Part shown: piece after piece, positions 1 to 8,381 of the stretch
Numbering within the stretch: position 1 is the first letter of the stretch
Layout: the number at the start of each line of letters is the position of its first letter
Origin: Gammaproteobacteria bacterium
GTDB taxonomy: Bacteria > Pseudomonadota > Gammaproteobacteria > Steroidobacterales > Steroidobacteraceae
Length of the DNA stretch: 10,474 nucleotides
Reading direction: 5' to 3'
Assembly (NCBI GenBank): GCA_005877965.1
Contig: VBNP01000038.1
Location: 1-10,474 of the forward strand
Made by a program: the position numbers and the translations under genes
The notes under the pieces: generated by a model
The model's input: the letters and a program-made list of their open reading frames with translations, nothing else
What the model was told of the DNA's origin: nothing
Database searches by the model: none

Positions 1-1227
1 CCTGAGGCCGCCCGCCTGCTCGCCGAGCTGATCGCCGGCTGCTTTCCGGATGAGCGCGGCCGCTTCGGCCCGTTCGGCGGCCGTTACGTTCCGGAAACGC
101 TGATCCCCGCGCTCGAGCGCCTCGAGCGGGGTGTGCGCGAGCACCTGCATGAGCGCGACTTTCAGGCGCAGTTCACCGAACAGCTCACGAGCTGGGTGGG
201 CCGCCCCACGGCGCTCACGTTCGCGGCGCGCCTGTCGGCGGCCTGGGGCGCGAAGCTGTGGCTCAAGCGCGAGGACCTGGCGCACACCGGTGCGCACAAG
301 ATCAACAACGCGATCGGCCAGGCGCTGCTCGCGCAGCGGCTCGGCGCCCGGCGCATCGTTGCCGAGACCGGCGCCGGACAACACGGCGTCGCCAGCGCCG
401 CGGCCTGCGCACGGCTGGGGCTGCCGTGCACGGTGTACATGGGGTCGATCGACATGGAGCGCCAGGCCCCCAACGTGGGGCGCATGCGCCTGTTGGGCGC
501 CGAGGTCGTGCCCGTGACCAGCGGCGATCGAACGCTGCGCGCCGCCATCGACGAGGCGCTGCGCGCCTGGGTGTCCGATCCGCGCGATACCTATTATCTG
601 CTCGGCTCGGTCGTGGGCCCGCATCCGTACCCCTACCTGGTGCGCGAGCTGCAGTCGGTGATCGGCCGCGAGGCGCGCGCGCAGATGCTCGAGGCGACCG
701 GGGCGCTGCCGGATGCGGTCATCGCCTGTGTCGGCGGCGGTTCCAATTCCATGGGCGCCTTTCACGCCTTCATCCCCGACAGCACGGTCGAGATCATCGG
801 CGTCGAGGCGGGCGGGCGCGGCGCGGGCCTGGGGGAGAACGCCGCGACGCTCGCCTTCGGGCGGCCCGGCGTGCTGCACGGCACCTACTCCATGCTGCTG
901 CAGAACGAAGACGGCCAGATCCAGGAGACGCATTCGGTGTCCGCGGGTCTCGACTATCCCGGTGTCGGCCCGGAGCACGCGCTGCTGTCGTCCATCGGAC
1001 GCGTTCACTACCAGACCGCGGGCGACGAGCAGGCACTCGCCGCAGTGCGCGCCCTGAGTGAATGCGAGGGGATCCTGCCGGCGCTCGAGAGCGCACACGC
1101 CCTCGCGGGCGCGCAGCGCTGGGCGCGCGCGAACCCCGGCCGCTCCATGCTCGTCTGTCTCTCGGGCCGCGGCGACAAGGACATGTCGACTCTGCAGCAG
1201 ACGCTCCTCGGGCCGCCGCGCTCATGA
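1..1227 (+). CDS. trpB: Tryptophan synthase beta subunit, 5'-truncated by the window edge
   Basis: PLP-dependent beta subunit that condenses indole with L-serine to give L-tryptophan; it acts in the cytosol as the alpha2beta2 complex with TrpA. The frame is open from base 1, and 408 residues are visible, about the usual full length (roughly 400). The true start therefore probably lies only a few codons outside the window; no in-frame ATG, GTG or TTG occurs before the GTG at 133. Starting at that GTG would lose the conserved N-terminal block GRFGPFGGRYVPETL (about 58–102), so it is not the start. Key motifs are visible: HTGAHKIN with the PLP lysine encoded at 298–300, ETGAGQHGVASA with the catalytic Glu, GGGSN for phosphate binding, and the C-terminal LSGRGDKD. 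The stop overlaps the trpA start (ATGA), the usual translational coupling of complex partners. The identification is secure; only the 5' end is missing. Confidence 0.97.
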   Translation, partial: PEAARLLAELIAGCFPDERGRFGPFGGRYVPETLIPALERLERGVREHLHERDFQAQFTEQLTSWVGRPTALTFAARLSAAWGAKLWLKREDLAHTGAHKINNAIGQALLAQRLGARRIVAETGAGQHGVASAAACARLGLPCTVYMGSIDMERQAPNVGRMRLLGAEVVPVTSGDRTLRAAIDEALRAWVSDPRDTYYLLGSVVGPHPYPYLVRELQSVIGREARAQMLEATGALPDAVIACVGGGSNSMGAFHAFIPDSTVEIIGVEAGGRGAGLGENAATLAFGRPGVLHGTYSMLLQNEDGQIQETHSVSAGLDYPGVGPEHALLSSIGRVHYQTAGDEQALAAVRALSECEGILPALESAHALAGAQRWARANPGRSMLVCLSGRGDKDMSTLQQTLLGPPRS

Positions 1228-1994
1228 GCCCGCGCGCGCGCATCAGTGAGGTGATCCGCGCCGCCGCCGCGGGGGGCGAGCCGGCGCTGCTGGCGTACCT
1301 CACCGCGGGTTCCCCCCGGCGTGAGAGCTTTCGCGAGCATGTGCGCTCGCTGGCGGGGGCGGCCGATGTGGTCGAGATCGGCGTGCCGTTCACCGATCCG
1401 ATGGCGGACGGCGTCACGATTCAGCGTGCCAGCCTTGCGGCGCTGGCGCAGGGCGTGAGCCTCAAGTGGATCCTCGCCGAGCTGGAGCAGATCGGCGTGG
1501 TGCGCGCGCCGCTGCTGCTGATGAGCTACCTGAACCCCTTGCTGGCCTTCGGCCTCGAACGGCTCGGGGAGCGGGCGGCGCGCGCCGGCGTGGCGGGCTT
1601 CATCGTGCCCGATCTGCCGCTCGATGAAAGCAGCGAGCTGCGCGCGGCGCTGGATGCGCAGCAGCTCGCGCTGGTGCAGATGGTGACTCCGGTTACCGAG
1701 CCGCAGCGCCTCGCGCAGCTGTGCGCGGGCAGCCAGGGCTTCGTGTACGCCGTCACCATGACCGGGACGACCGGCGGGCAGGTCGCGCTGCCCGAGGAGC
1801 TGATCGGCTATCTGGAGCGCGTGCGCGCGAGTTCCCCGCTGCCGGTGTGCGCCGGTTTCGGCATCCGCAGCCGCGAGCAGGTCGAGCGGCTGCGCGGGCA
1901 CGTCGACGGGGTGGTGATCGGCTCGGCGCTGGTGGAGGTGTTGGAGCGGGGCGAGGATCCGGCCGCGTGGCTGCGGCAACTGGCTTGCAGTTAA
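1224..1994 (+). CDS. trpA: Tryptophan synthase alpha subunit
   Basis: TIM-barrel subunit that cleaves indole-3-glycerol phosphate to indole and glyceraldehyde 3-phosphate, then channels indole to TrpB. It is 256 residues long, slightly shorter than the approximately 268 of enterobacterial TrpA. The catalytic pair is present: Glu51 in VVEIGVPFTDP and Asp62 in DPMADGVTIQ (equivalent to Glu49 and Asp60 of Salmonella). The phosphate-binding end, GFGIRSREQV followed by DGVVIGSALVE, is intact. The catalytic loop 6 reads MTGTTGGQVALP; it keeps the key Thr but is about two residues shorter than in enterobacteria. The ATG at 1224 is chosen because it overlaps the trpB stop and begins at the normal N-terminus. 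The gene ends in tandem in-frame stops (TAA TAG, 1992–1997) and converges on the glycosyltransferase gene after 13 bases. The frequent gammaproteobacterial neighbour accD does not follow. Confidence 0.97.
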   Translation: MSPRARISEVIRAAAAGGEPALLAYLTAGSPRRESFREHVRSLAGAADVVEIGVPFTDPMADGVTIQRASLAALAQGVSLKWILAELEQIGVVRAPLLLMSYLNPLLAFGLERLGERAARAGVAGFIVPDLPLDESSELRAALDAQQLALVQMVTPVTEPQRLAQLCAGSQGFVYAVTMTGTTGGQVALPEELIGYLERVRASSPLPVCAGFGIRSREQVERLRGHVDGVVIGSALVEVLERGEDPAAWLRQLACS

Positions 1995-2007
1995 TAGACC
2001 GCTGCGC

Positions 2008-3438
2008 TCAGGTCCGTACCGCTTCAGGGCGCTCGAGCGCCGCCGCCGGTGCCGGCAGCGGCGAGCGCTGCTGCAGACAGTCATAGAGATCGCCGGCCAC
2101 ATCGCTCCAACGACGCAGCGTAGCCCGCGCGATCATCGCCTTGCGCTGCCGCAGGTAGTCGCGATCGCTGATCAGGCGACGCACGGCACGGGTGATGTCT
2201 GCGGTGTCGGCAGGGTCGACATAGTCCATCAACTCGCCGCAAACTTCCGGAATCGAGCTCGCTCTGGAGGCGACACACACACTGCCAAACCACGCGGACT
2301 CGCCCACCGGCAGGCCCCAACCCTCGACGTGGCTCGGAAAAGTGGAAAACAGGCAGTGTCTATACAGCCAGGCCAGCACGGAATCGGAGGGGCCCTCCAC
2401 CACGCGTACGAACTGTGCCAGCAGCGCGTCGCTCTCCAGCCGGGCGCGAACTTCCGCGCCGCCGACCCGGCCGTACATGCCCGCAAACACCAGCAGCGGC
2501 GTTCTGTCACCTGACTCCGCGATCAGGCGCCGCCACGTCTGCAGCAGCGAAGTGCCGTTCTTTCTGGCATCGATCGTGCCCGCCGCAAGCACGAACTCCC
2601 GACCCGCGAGCTCCGTCAATTGTGGCGGCAGCGGAACTTCGGCGTTGCGCTCAAAGCCGACGAACTCGTGCGCCAGCCTCGTGACGTGAATCGGTGGCAC
2701 GCCATCGCGCCCGGCGGCATACCGGCGCAGCTCAGCCGCGGCACAGGAGGAAACGCAGGCAAACCGGCTGGCGTAGCGCAGTGCCTCATCCAGCCAGCGG
2801 CGGAAAAGCGTCGTGACCTTGGCGCGAAAGTATTGCGGATCCGAAACGGCAATCAGGTCGTGCACCATCTGCAGCACATCGCCGCCGCGTGCGCGATGCT
2901 CGGCCGCGAAGCGCCACAGCTGCGGAAAGTCCCAGGTGGTGCCAAGGCAGGCAAGACAGCTGTCCGGGGGCAGCGCGGTGATTTTCCTGACGGCCACCGC
3001 AGGCACGGCCGGGCGGTTGCGGGCGCTGGGCGCCAGGCCCTTGCGTTGCAGGCGAGCCGGGGCGAGCAGGGCGGCAAGATAGATGTCCGCTTTCTTCAGC
3101 GTACGCTGCAGTTTGCCTCTCGCGGCCTGCCGCAGATAGCTCTTGACCTGAACTCTGCTGGGAAAAATCCGCGAGGCCTGCTGCAGACCCAGATCGATCA
3201 ACAGACCCTCCGCACTGAATTCCCCGGCGTGCGCGAGACAGGCGGGATCGAATTCGTAGAATGCCCGGCTGTCACGATCGAAGAAGATGCCGCGAATCAC
3301 GCCGCCATGGTCACGCGCCAGCGATCTCACGATATTGAGCTCCACTCGCTGGATACCGGTCACGCGGTCGCTGTGCCCGGCCCAGTGAGCGATGTCGGTG
3401 GCGTCGAAGTAGATCTTCATGATGGAATCGTAAGGCAT
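2008..3438 (-). CDS. GT-B fold glycosyltransferase, GT4-like
   Basis: A 476-residue protein whose C-terminal half (about 275–450) is a family 4 glycosyltransferase domain. It has AAGTIDARKN (sugar-nucleotide side, RKN near 292–294) and an EX7E motif, EGWGLPVGE, with Glu372 and Glu380. The N-terminal half carries TGIQRVELNIV (about 27–37) and MVHDLIAVSDPQYF, both seen in bacterial glycosyltransferases of polysaccharide clusters. No signal peptide or membrane segment is visible, so it is probably cytosolic or membrane-associated. Donor and acceptor cannot be read from the sequence. The start at 3438 is preferred because GAAGGG lies four bases upstream (complement of 3443–3448). The ATG at 3420, beginning MKIYFDATDI, is an alternative with a poor ribosome site; a GTG at 3465 is less likely. 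The gene is alone: no other polysaccharide gene is in view. Its base composition is lower in GC than the flanks, and its C-terminal tail is a Pro/Ala-rich extension. Confidence 0.88.
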   Translation of the reverse strand: MPYDSIMKIYFDATDIAHWAGHSDRVTGIQRVELNIVRSLARDHGGVIRGIFFDRDSRAFYEFDPACLAHAGEFSAEGLLIDLGLQQASRIFPSRVQVKSYLRQAARGKLQRTLKKADIYLAALLAPARLQRKGLAPSARNRPAVPAVAVRKITALPPDSCLACLGTTWDFPQLWRFAAEHRARGGDVLQMVHDLIAVSDPQYFRAKVTTLFRRWLDEALRYASRFACVSSCAAAELRRYAAGRDGVPPIHVTRLAHEFVGFERNAEVPLPPQLTELAGREFVLAAGTIDARKNGTSLLQTWRRLIAESGDRTPLLVFAGMYGRVGGAEVRARLESDALLAQFVRVVEGPSDSVLAWLYRHCLFSTFPSHVEGWGLPVGESAWFGSVCVASRASSIPEVCGELMDYVDPADTADITRAVRRLISDRDYLRQRKAMIARATLRRWSDVAGDLYDCLQQRSPLPAPAAALERPEAVRT

Positions 3439-3442
3439 GCAA

Positions 3443-3448
3443 CCCTTC
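3443..3448 (-). promoter_or_regulatory. Ribosome binding site that decides the glycosyltransferase start
   Basis: On the minus strand this reads GAAGGG, four bases before the ATG at 3438. The in-frame ATG at 3420 has no comparable purine-rich stretch upstream, so 3438 is the better start although the conserved protein begins near residue 7. Confidence 0.5.
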
Positions 3449-3518
3449 GCCCCAAGCCTGCGCACCGCCGCGGCGGAAATTTGCCTGGCGGTGCCAAAGC
3501 GCCGATCCTCAGCGACTC

Positions 3519-4232
3519 ATGAAGACCCTGACCATCGCCGCGCGTTTCTGCGGGCCTGAGGCCTCTTCGAACGGTGGCTATTTCGCCGGGCTGGTGGCCA
3601 CGCTCGCGTCCCGGACGCTGGCGGTGCGGCTGCTGAAGCCACCACCGCTGGACACCGAGCTCGCCGTCAGGGAGCTCGCGGACGGTGCGCTGCAGGTCGT
3701 GCAGGGCGAAGAGCCGATCGGCGAGGCGCACCCCGCGCTGCTGGAGCTCGATGTTCCGCCCGCCCCGGACTATCTCCAGGCGGTGGAAGCCTCGCGTCGC
3801 TACGCGGGCTTTCGCTATCACCGCTTCCCCAGCTGCTTCGTGTGCGGCGTGCGCCGGGTGCGCGGGGACGGCCTGCGCATTTTCGCGGGCGCCCTGCCCG
3901 AGCGCGGGGTGGTCGCGGCGCCCTGGGTTCCCGATGCCTCGCTCGATCTGGGTGATGGCAAGGTGCGCGCGGAGTTCATGTCGGCGGCGCTCGATTGTCC
4001 CGGTTACTACGCCGTCGCCGCCGATGACCGCATGATGCTGCTCGCGGAGCTCACCGCGCACGTGCACCGCCGCGTCCATATCGGCGAGGCTTGCACGGTG
4101 GTGGCCTGGCCGATCGGCTCGAGCGGCCGCAAGCACGAGGCCGGCACGGCGATCTTCGACGGCGAGGGCGAGTTGTGCGGCAAGGCGCGCGCGCTGTGGA
4201 TCGAGCCGCGCAGTCCCCATGCGAGCGCTTGA
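3519..4232 (+). CDS. Probable double-hotdog protein, thioesterase-like, function unknown
   Basis: A soluble protein of 237 residues without signal peptide or membrane segment. I read two hotdog-like halves. The first (about 5–75) has CGPEASSNGGYFAGLVATLA, a glycine-rich turn leading into a long helix, followed by beta strands with PPPLDTEL. The second (about 105–228) has SAALDCPGYYAV as its helix, then strands ending in GTAIFDGEGELCGKARALWIE, a typical last pair of hotdog strands. Between them is CFVCGVRR..GDGLRIFAG with Cys106 and Cys109, which resembles a family of uncharacterised actinobacterial and proteobacterial proteins as I remember it. Hotdog proteins act on acyl-CoA or acyl-ACP thioesters as hydrolases or dehydratases; the reaction here is inference. 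The ATG at 3519 gives the natural N-terminus, but no strong ribosome site precedes it. It is divergent from the glycosyltransferase (80 bases between starts) and convergent with the reductase. Confidence 0.8.
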   Translation: MKTLTIAARFCGPEASSNGGYFAGLVATLASRTLAVRLLKPPPLDTELAVRELADGALQVVQGEEPIGEAHPALLELDVPPAPDYLQAVEASRRYAGFRYHRFPSCFVCGVRRVRGDGLRIFAGALPERGVVAAPWVPDASLDLGDGKVRAEFMSAALDCPGYYAVAADDRMMLLAELTAHVHRRVHIGEACTVVAWPIGSSGRKHEAGTAIFDGEGELCGKARALWIEPRSPHASA

Positions 4233-4243
4233 GGGTTGTGCCG

Positions 4244-4260
4244 GGGCGCGCGGCGCGCCC
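4244..4260. terminator. GC-only hairpin between convergent genes, possible bidirectional terminator
   Basis: A perfect inverted repeat, GGGCGCGC, one base, GCGCGCCC, sits in the 39-base gap between the stop of the hotdog gene (4232) and the stop of the reductase gene (4272). The position suits termination from both sides. There is no T run on either strand, so it is not a canonical intrinsic terminator, and a chance GC palindrome cannot be excluded. Confidence 0.35.
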
Positions 4261-4271
4261 GCGGCGGCGCC

Positions 4272-5261
<990 letters not shown>

Positions 5262-5269
5262 ACGGATCA

Positions 5270-5274
5270 CTCCT
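5270..5274 (-). promoter_or_regulatory. Shine-Dalgarno site of the aldo/keto reductase gene
   Basis: The minus strand reads AGGAG eight bases before the ATG at 5261. It is the clearest ribosome site in the window and settles the start, since the open frame continues upstream without a stop. Confidence 0.7.
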
Positions 5275-5308
5275 GACAGGACGCGGGGCAAGATGGATTC
5301 TGCGCCCG

Positions 5309-5321
5309 CCGGCGCGGCCGG
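5309..5321 (-). terminator. Weak hairpin in the MATE–reductase gap
   Basis: CCGGC, a three-base loop GCG, then GCCGG lies between the MATE stop (5354) and the reductase start (5261). It could slow or end transcription from the ubi–MATE operon, but there is no U tract and the stem is only five base pairs. The rest of the 92-base gap shows no promoter that I trust. Confidence 0.2.
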
Positions 5322-5353
5322 GCGAATACGCAATAAGATAGAGGCGAACCGAT

Positions 5354-6724
5354 CTAGGACGCCACGGCGCTCGACATGTGCGCCCGGCGCCAGCCGCCGT
5401 AGCGGTAGTAGAGCGCGGCGAGGATCGCGGCAAGCACCGAGGACACCGGGAAGCTCCACCAGACTGCATCCGCGTGGTAGCTGTCGAGCAACACCTGCGC
5501 GAGCGGGAAGCGCACCACCAGCAGCGCGACGGTGAGGATGACGAGCGGCGCCATCACCGCGCCGGTGGCGCGCACCACGCCGAACAGCGCCACGGAAACT
5601 CCGAAGAAGATGAACGAGCCCGTGACGATGCGGTTCAGGTGGGTCGCGATCGCGAGCGCGGCGGATCCGGCCGGCAGGAACAGTCCGAACACCGCGGTGT
5701 CGAGCAGCTCGATCGCGAGCACGATCGAGCCGGTCAGCAGCACGCTGTAGAGCACGCCCACCCGGGCGATGCGCGTGACCCGGTGCCACTTGCCGGCGCC
5801 CACGTTCTGCGCCGTCATCGCCGACATGCCCATGGCGACGGCGAACGCCGGCATCTGGATGTAGTTCCAGATCTGCAGCGCGGCGCCGAACGCCGCGGTG
5901 GTGTCGACACCGAAACGGTTCACGAGCGTGATCATGAGCACGCCGCTCAAGGACAGCACCAGCATCTGGGCGCTCATCGGCACGCCTTTTTTCACCAGCG
6001 TTGCGACCACCGACCAGTCCACCTTCAGCAGCGCCAGCTCGCTGTGGTGCAGGCACAGGATGTGACGGCGGCGATACAGATGGCGGATGAGGGCCGCGAG
6101 ACTCACGGCCTGGGCGACGAAGGTCGCGAGCGCCGAGCCCGCGATACCGAGGCGCGGAATGGGACCCAGGCCGAAGATGAACACCGGGTTCAGCGCAATG
6201 TCGATCGCGACCGACAGCAGCATGAAGTAGAACGGCGTCTTGGAGTCGCCGGCGCCGCGCAGCACCGCCATCACGAAGGCATACAGGTAAAGACACGGCA
6301 GCGCGAGGAAGATCACCCGCATGTAGGCCACCGCGAGCGGCAGCGAGTCTGCGGGTGTGCTCATGGCGACGAGCAGCGGCCGGCACAGCGCCAGCCCCGC
6401 GACGGCCATCGCCACCGAGATGCCGGCGAAGAAGGTCGCACTGGTGCCGACCACGCGCTTGGTCTCGGGCAGGTTGTTCGCGCCGATGCATTGACCGATG
6501 AGGATGGTCGCCGCCAGCGCCACGCCGAAGGCCGCGCCGATCAGCAGGAACATCACGGTGTTGGCGTTCGAGGTCGCCGTCAGCGCCGCCTCGCCGAGGA
6601 AGCGGCCGACCCAGATGGAGTTCACCGAGCCGTTGAGCGATTGCAGTATGTTGGCGAACAGGATCGGCAGCGAGAATCTGAACAGGCCGACGCGGATCGA
6701 GCCCTCCGTGAGGGAGCGCTGCAC
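5354..6724 (-). CDS. MATE family multidrug/metabolite efflux transporter
   Basis: Inner-membrane antiporter of 456 residues that would export cationic drugs or metabolites in exchange for H+ or Na+. The N-terminus TEGSIRVGLFRFSLPILFANILQSLNGSVNSIWVG is typical of the MATE family, and hydrophobic segments follow along the whole length in a pattern that fits the usual 12 helices in two six-helix halves. GAGDSKTPFYF and GQCIGANN are also common MATE loop motifs. The start is GTG at 6724. It gives the standard N-terminus, and a stop lies immediately upstream in the same frame. It follows the ubiB stop by only six bases, so it is very probably co-transcribed with, and perhaps translationally coupled to, ubiB. 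I see no Shine-Dalgarno site of its own. The substrate cannot be inferred; a role in quinone metabolism is not implied by the family. Confidence 0.93.
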   Translation of the reverse strand: MQRSLTEGSIRVGLFRFSLPILFANILQSLNGSVNSIWVGRFLGEAALTATSNANTVMFLLIGAAFGVALAATILIGQCIGANNLPETKRVVGTSATFFAGISVAMAVAGLALCRPLLVAMSTPADSLPLAVAYMRVIFLALPCLYLYAFVMAVLRGAGDSKTPFYFMLLSVAIDIALNPVFIFGLGPIPRLGIAGSALATFVAQAVSLAALIRHLYRRRHILCLHHSELALLKVDWSVVATLVKKGVPMSAQMLVLSLSGVLMITLVNRFGVDTTAAFGAALQIWNYIQMPAFAVAMGMSAMTAQNVGAGKWHRVTRIARVGVLYSVLLTGSIVLAIELLDTAVFGLFLPAGSAALAIATHLNRIVTGSFIFFGVSVALFGVVRATGAVMAPLVILTVALLVVRFPLAQVLLDSYHADAVWWSFPVSSVLAAILAALYYRYGGWRRAHMSSAVAS

Positions 6725-6730
6725 TTAGGC

Positions 6731-8365
6731 TCAGCGTCTCAGGCCGCAGGCGACGATGCCGGCACCGGCGGCCAGCAGCGCCCAGCCCGGCCACTCGTGG
6801 CCGCGGCTCATCGCCAGCCAGAACAAGCCCCCGCCGAGGTAGGCCATGCCGAGGATGATCGTGTCGCGTCTGCGGCTCGCACGCAGCTGCTCGAGCAGCT
6901 CGCCGATCTGCGGCGCCGGCGTCTGCGTACGCGCGACGCCCGATTGACGCTGCGCCAGCCCGTGCAGCAGGGCGGGCAGGCCGCGCGCCGCGGCGATGAG
7001 CTCAGGTGCGCGGGTGCGCAGCTCCTGCACCAGGGCGCGCACGCTGGTGCGCTCACGCATCCACTCGCGCAGGATCGGACTCGCGGTGCTCCAGATGTCG
7101 AGCTCCGGATACAGCTCGCGTCCCAGGCCTTCCACGTTGAGCAGGGTCTTCTGCAGCAGCATGAGCTGCGGCTGGATCTGCATGTTGAAGCGGCGCGAGA
7201 TCTCGAACAGGCGCAGCAGGATGCGGCCGAAGGAGATGTCCTTGAGCGGGCGGTCGAAGATCGGTTCGCACACGGTGCGCACCGCGGACTCCATCTCATC
7301 CACTCGCGTGTCCGGCGGCACCCAGCCGGACTGCAGATGCAGCTGCGCGACGCGCCGGTAGTCGCGATCGAACACCGCCAGGAAGTTTTCCGCGAGGTAG
7401 TGCTGGTCGGCCGGATCGAGTGTGCCGACGATGCCGAAGTCCACCGCCGCGTAGCGCGGGCGCTGCGGGTCATCGACCAGCACGAAAATGTTGCCGGGGT
7501 GCATGTCGGCGTGGAAGAAGTTGTGGCGGAATACCTGCGTGAAAAAGATGCGCACGCCGTTCTCGGCGAGCCGCGCGATGTTGGTGCCGGCGGCCTTGAG
7601 GCGCGCCCGCTCGCTGATCGGCACGCCGTGGATGCGCTCCATGACCATCACATCGGTGCGGCAGTACTCCCAGTGAACCTCCGGCACGTACAGCAGCTCG
7701 GAAGCTGCGAAGTTGCGCTTCAGCTGCGAGGCGTTGGCCGCCTCGCGCATCAGGTCGAGCTCATCGAGTATGGTCTTCTGGTATTCCGCGACCAGCTCGC
7801 GCGGCCGCAGCCGCCGGCCCTCGGCCCAGTAGCGGTGCGCGAGATCCGCGAGCGCATGCAGCACCTCCAGATCCCGCTCGATCACCGCGCGCATGCCGGG
7901 CCGCAGCACCTTGACCACCACCTCCGCGCCGCCGGGCAGGCGCGCGGCATGCACCTGCGCGATGGAGGCGGCGGCGAGCGGCGTCTCGTCGAAGGCGCCG
8001 AACACCTGCGAGAGCGCCCGACCGTAGGCGCGCTCGAGCGACTCGCGGGCGATGGCGCCCGGAAACGGCGGCACGCGATCCTGCAGCTTGGCGAGTTCAT
8101 CGGCGATATCCGCCGGCAGCAGGTCGCGGCGCGTGGAGACCGCCTGCCCGAATTTCACGAAAATGGGTCCGAGCTCCTCGAGCGCGAGCCGCAGGCGCTC
8201 GGCGCGGCTCACCGCCCGCCGGCGTTCGAACCACACCCCGGGCGAGAGAAAGAACAGGAAGCGCAGCGGCCGGTATAAATGAGTGGCGCGCACGTAGTCA
8301 TCAAGGCCGTGCCGCAGCAGCACCCGCTGGATCTCGACCAGCCGCACCAGCACCCGCAGCTTCAC
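6731..8365 (-). CDS. ubiB: Ubiquinone biosynthesis atypical kinase/ATPase UbiB
   Basis: Membrane-anchored ABC1/ADCK/UbiB-family protein of 544 residues needed for ubiquinone synthesis. Known members have ATPase activity and are thought to help extract or present lipid precursors to the Ubi complex. Family marks are in order: KFGQ (Lys71–Gln74) followed by STRRDLLP, the alanine-rich nucleotide loop AAASIAQVH (131–139) that replaces the kinase glycine loop, the ATP lysine Lys152 in VVKVLRPGM, the ExD pair at 202–204, HADMHPGN (catalytic Asp287, Asn292) and DFG at 309–311. Two C-terminal membrane helices (about 502–519 and 525–542) match the usual UbiB tail. The start is GTG at 8365, which aligns with the E. 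coli N-terminus. An ATG overlapping the ubiJ stop is out of frame and stops at once. Translation is probably coupled to ubiJ, 16 bases upstream, as there is no good ribosome site. Confidence 0.96.
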   Translation of the reverse strand: MKLRVLVRLVEIQRVLLRHGLDDYVRATHLYRPLRFLFFLSPGVWFERRRAVSRAERLRLALEELGPIFVKFGQAVSTRRDLLPADIADELAKLQDRVPPFPGAIARESLERAYGRALSQVFGAFDETPLAAASIAQVHAARLPGGAEVVVKVLRPGMRAVIERDLEVLHALADLAHRYWAEGRRLRPRELVAEYQKTILDELDLMREAANASQLKRNFAASELLYVPEVHWEYCRTDVMVMERIHGVPISERARLKAAGTNIARLAENGVRIFFTQVFRHNFFHADMHPGNIFVLVDDPQRPRYAAVDFGIVGTLDPADQHYLAENFLAVFDRDYRRVAQLHLQSGWVPPDTRVDEMESAVRTVCEPIFDRPLKDISFGRILLRLFEISRRFNMQIQPQLMLLQKTLLNVEGLGRELYPELDIWSTASPILREWMRERTSVRALVQELRTRAPELIAAARGLPALLHGLAQRQSGVARTQTPAPQIGELLEQLRASRRRDTIILGMAYLGGGLFWLAMSRGHEWPGWALLAAGAGIVACGLRR

Positions 8366-8381
8366 GGGGTTGCGAGCCGCG

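Noticed and set aside
1008..2102. 364-codon minus-strand frame opposite trpB and trpA
   Set aside because: Antisense of two conserved enzymes; low-complexity Arg/His/Gln composition without family features.
3465..3476. Perfect 12-base palindrome CCGCCGCGGCGG between the divergent glycosyltransferase and hotdog genes
   Set aside because: Considered as an operator for a shared regulator. It is pure GC in a high-GC genome and not placed against any promoter I can recognise, so chance is as likely.
2620..3522. 300-codon + strand frame opposite the glycosyltransferase
   Set aside because: Shadow frame. The minus-strand product has clear glycosyltransferase motifs, while this one has none.
5262..6794. 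Upstream in-frame extension that would make the aldo/keto reductase an 840-residue fusion
   Set aside because: The extension is the MATE gene read in another frame. A good Shine-Dalgarno site precedes the ATG at 5261, where the family's normal N-terminus begins.
5378..8278. Very long + strand open frame (966 codons) across the MATE and ubiB genes
   Set aside because: It is the antisense shadow of two well-identified genes. The translation is rich in Arg, His, Gln and Ala with no domain pattern, as expected when GC-rich codons lack stops on the other strand.
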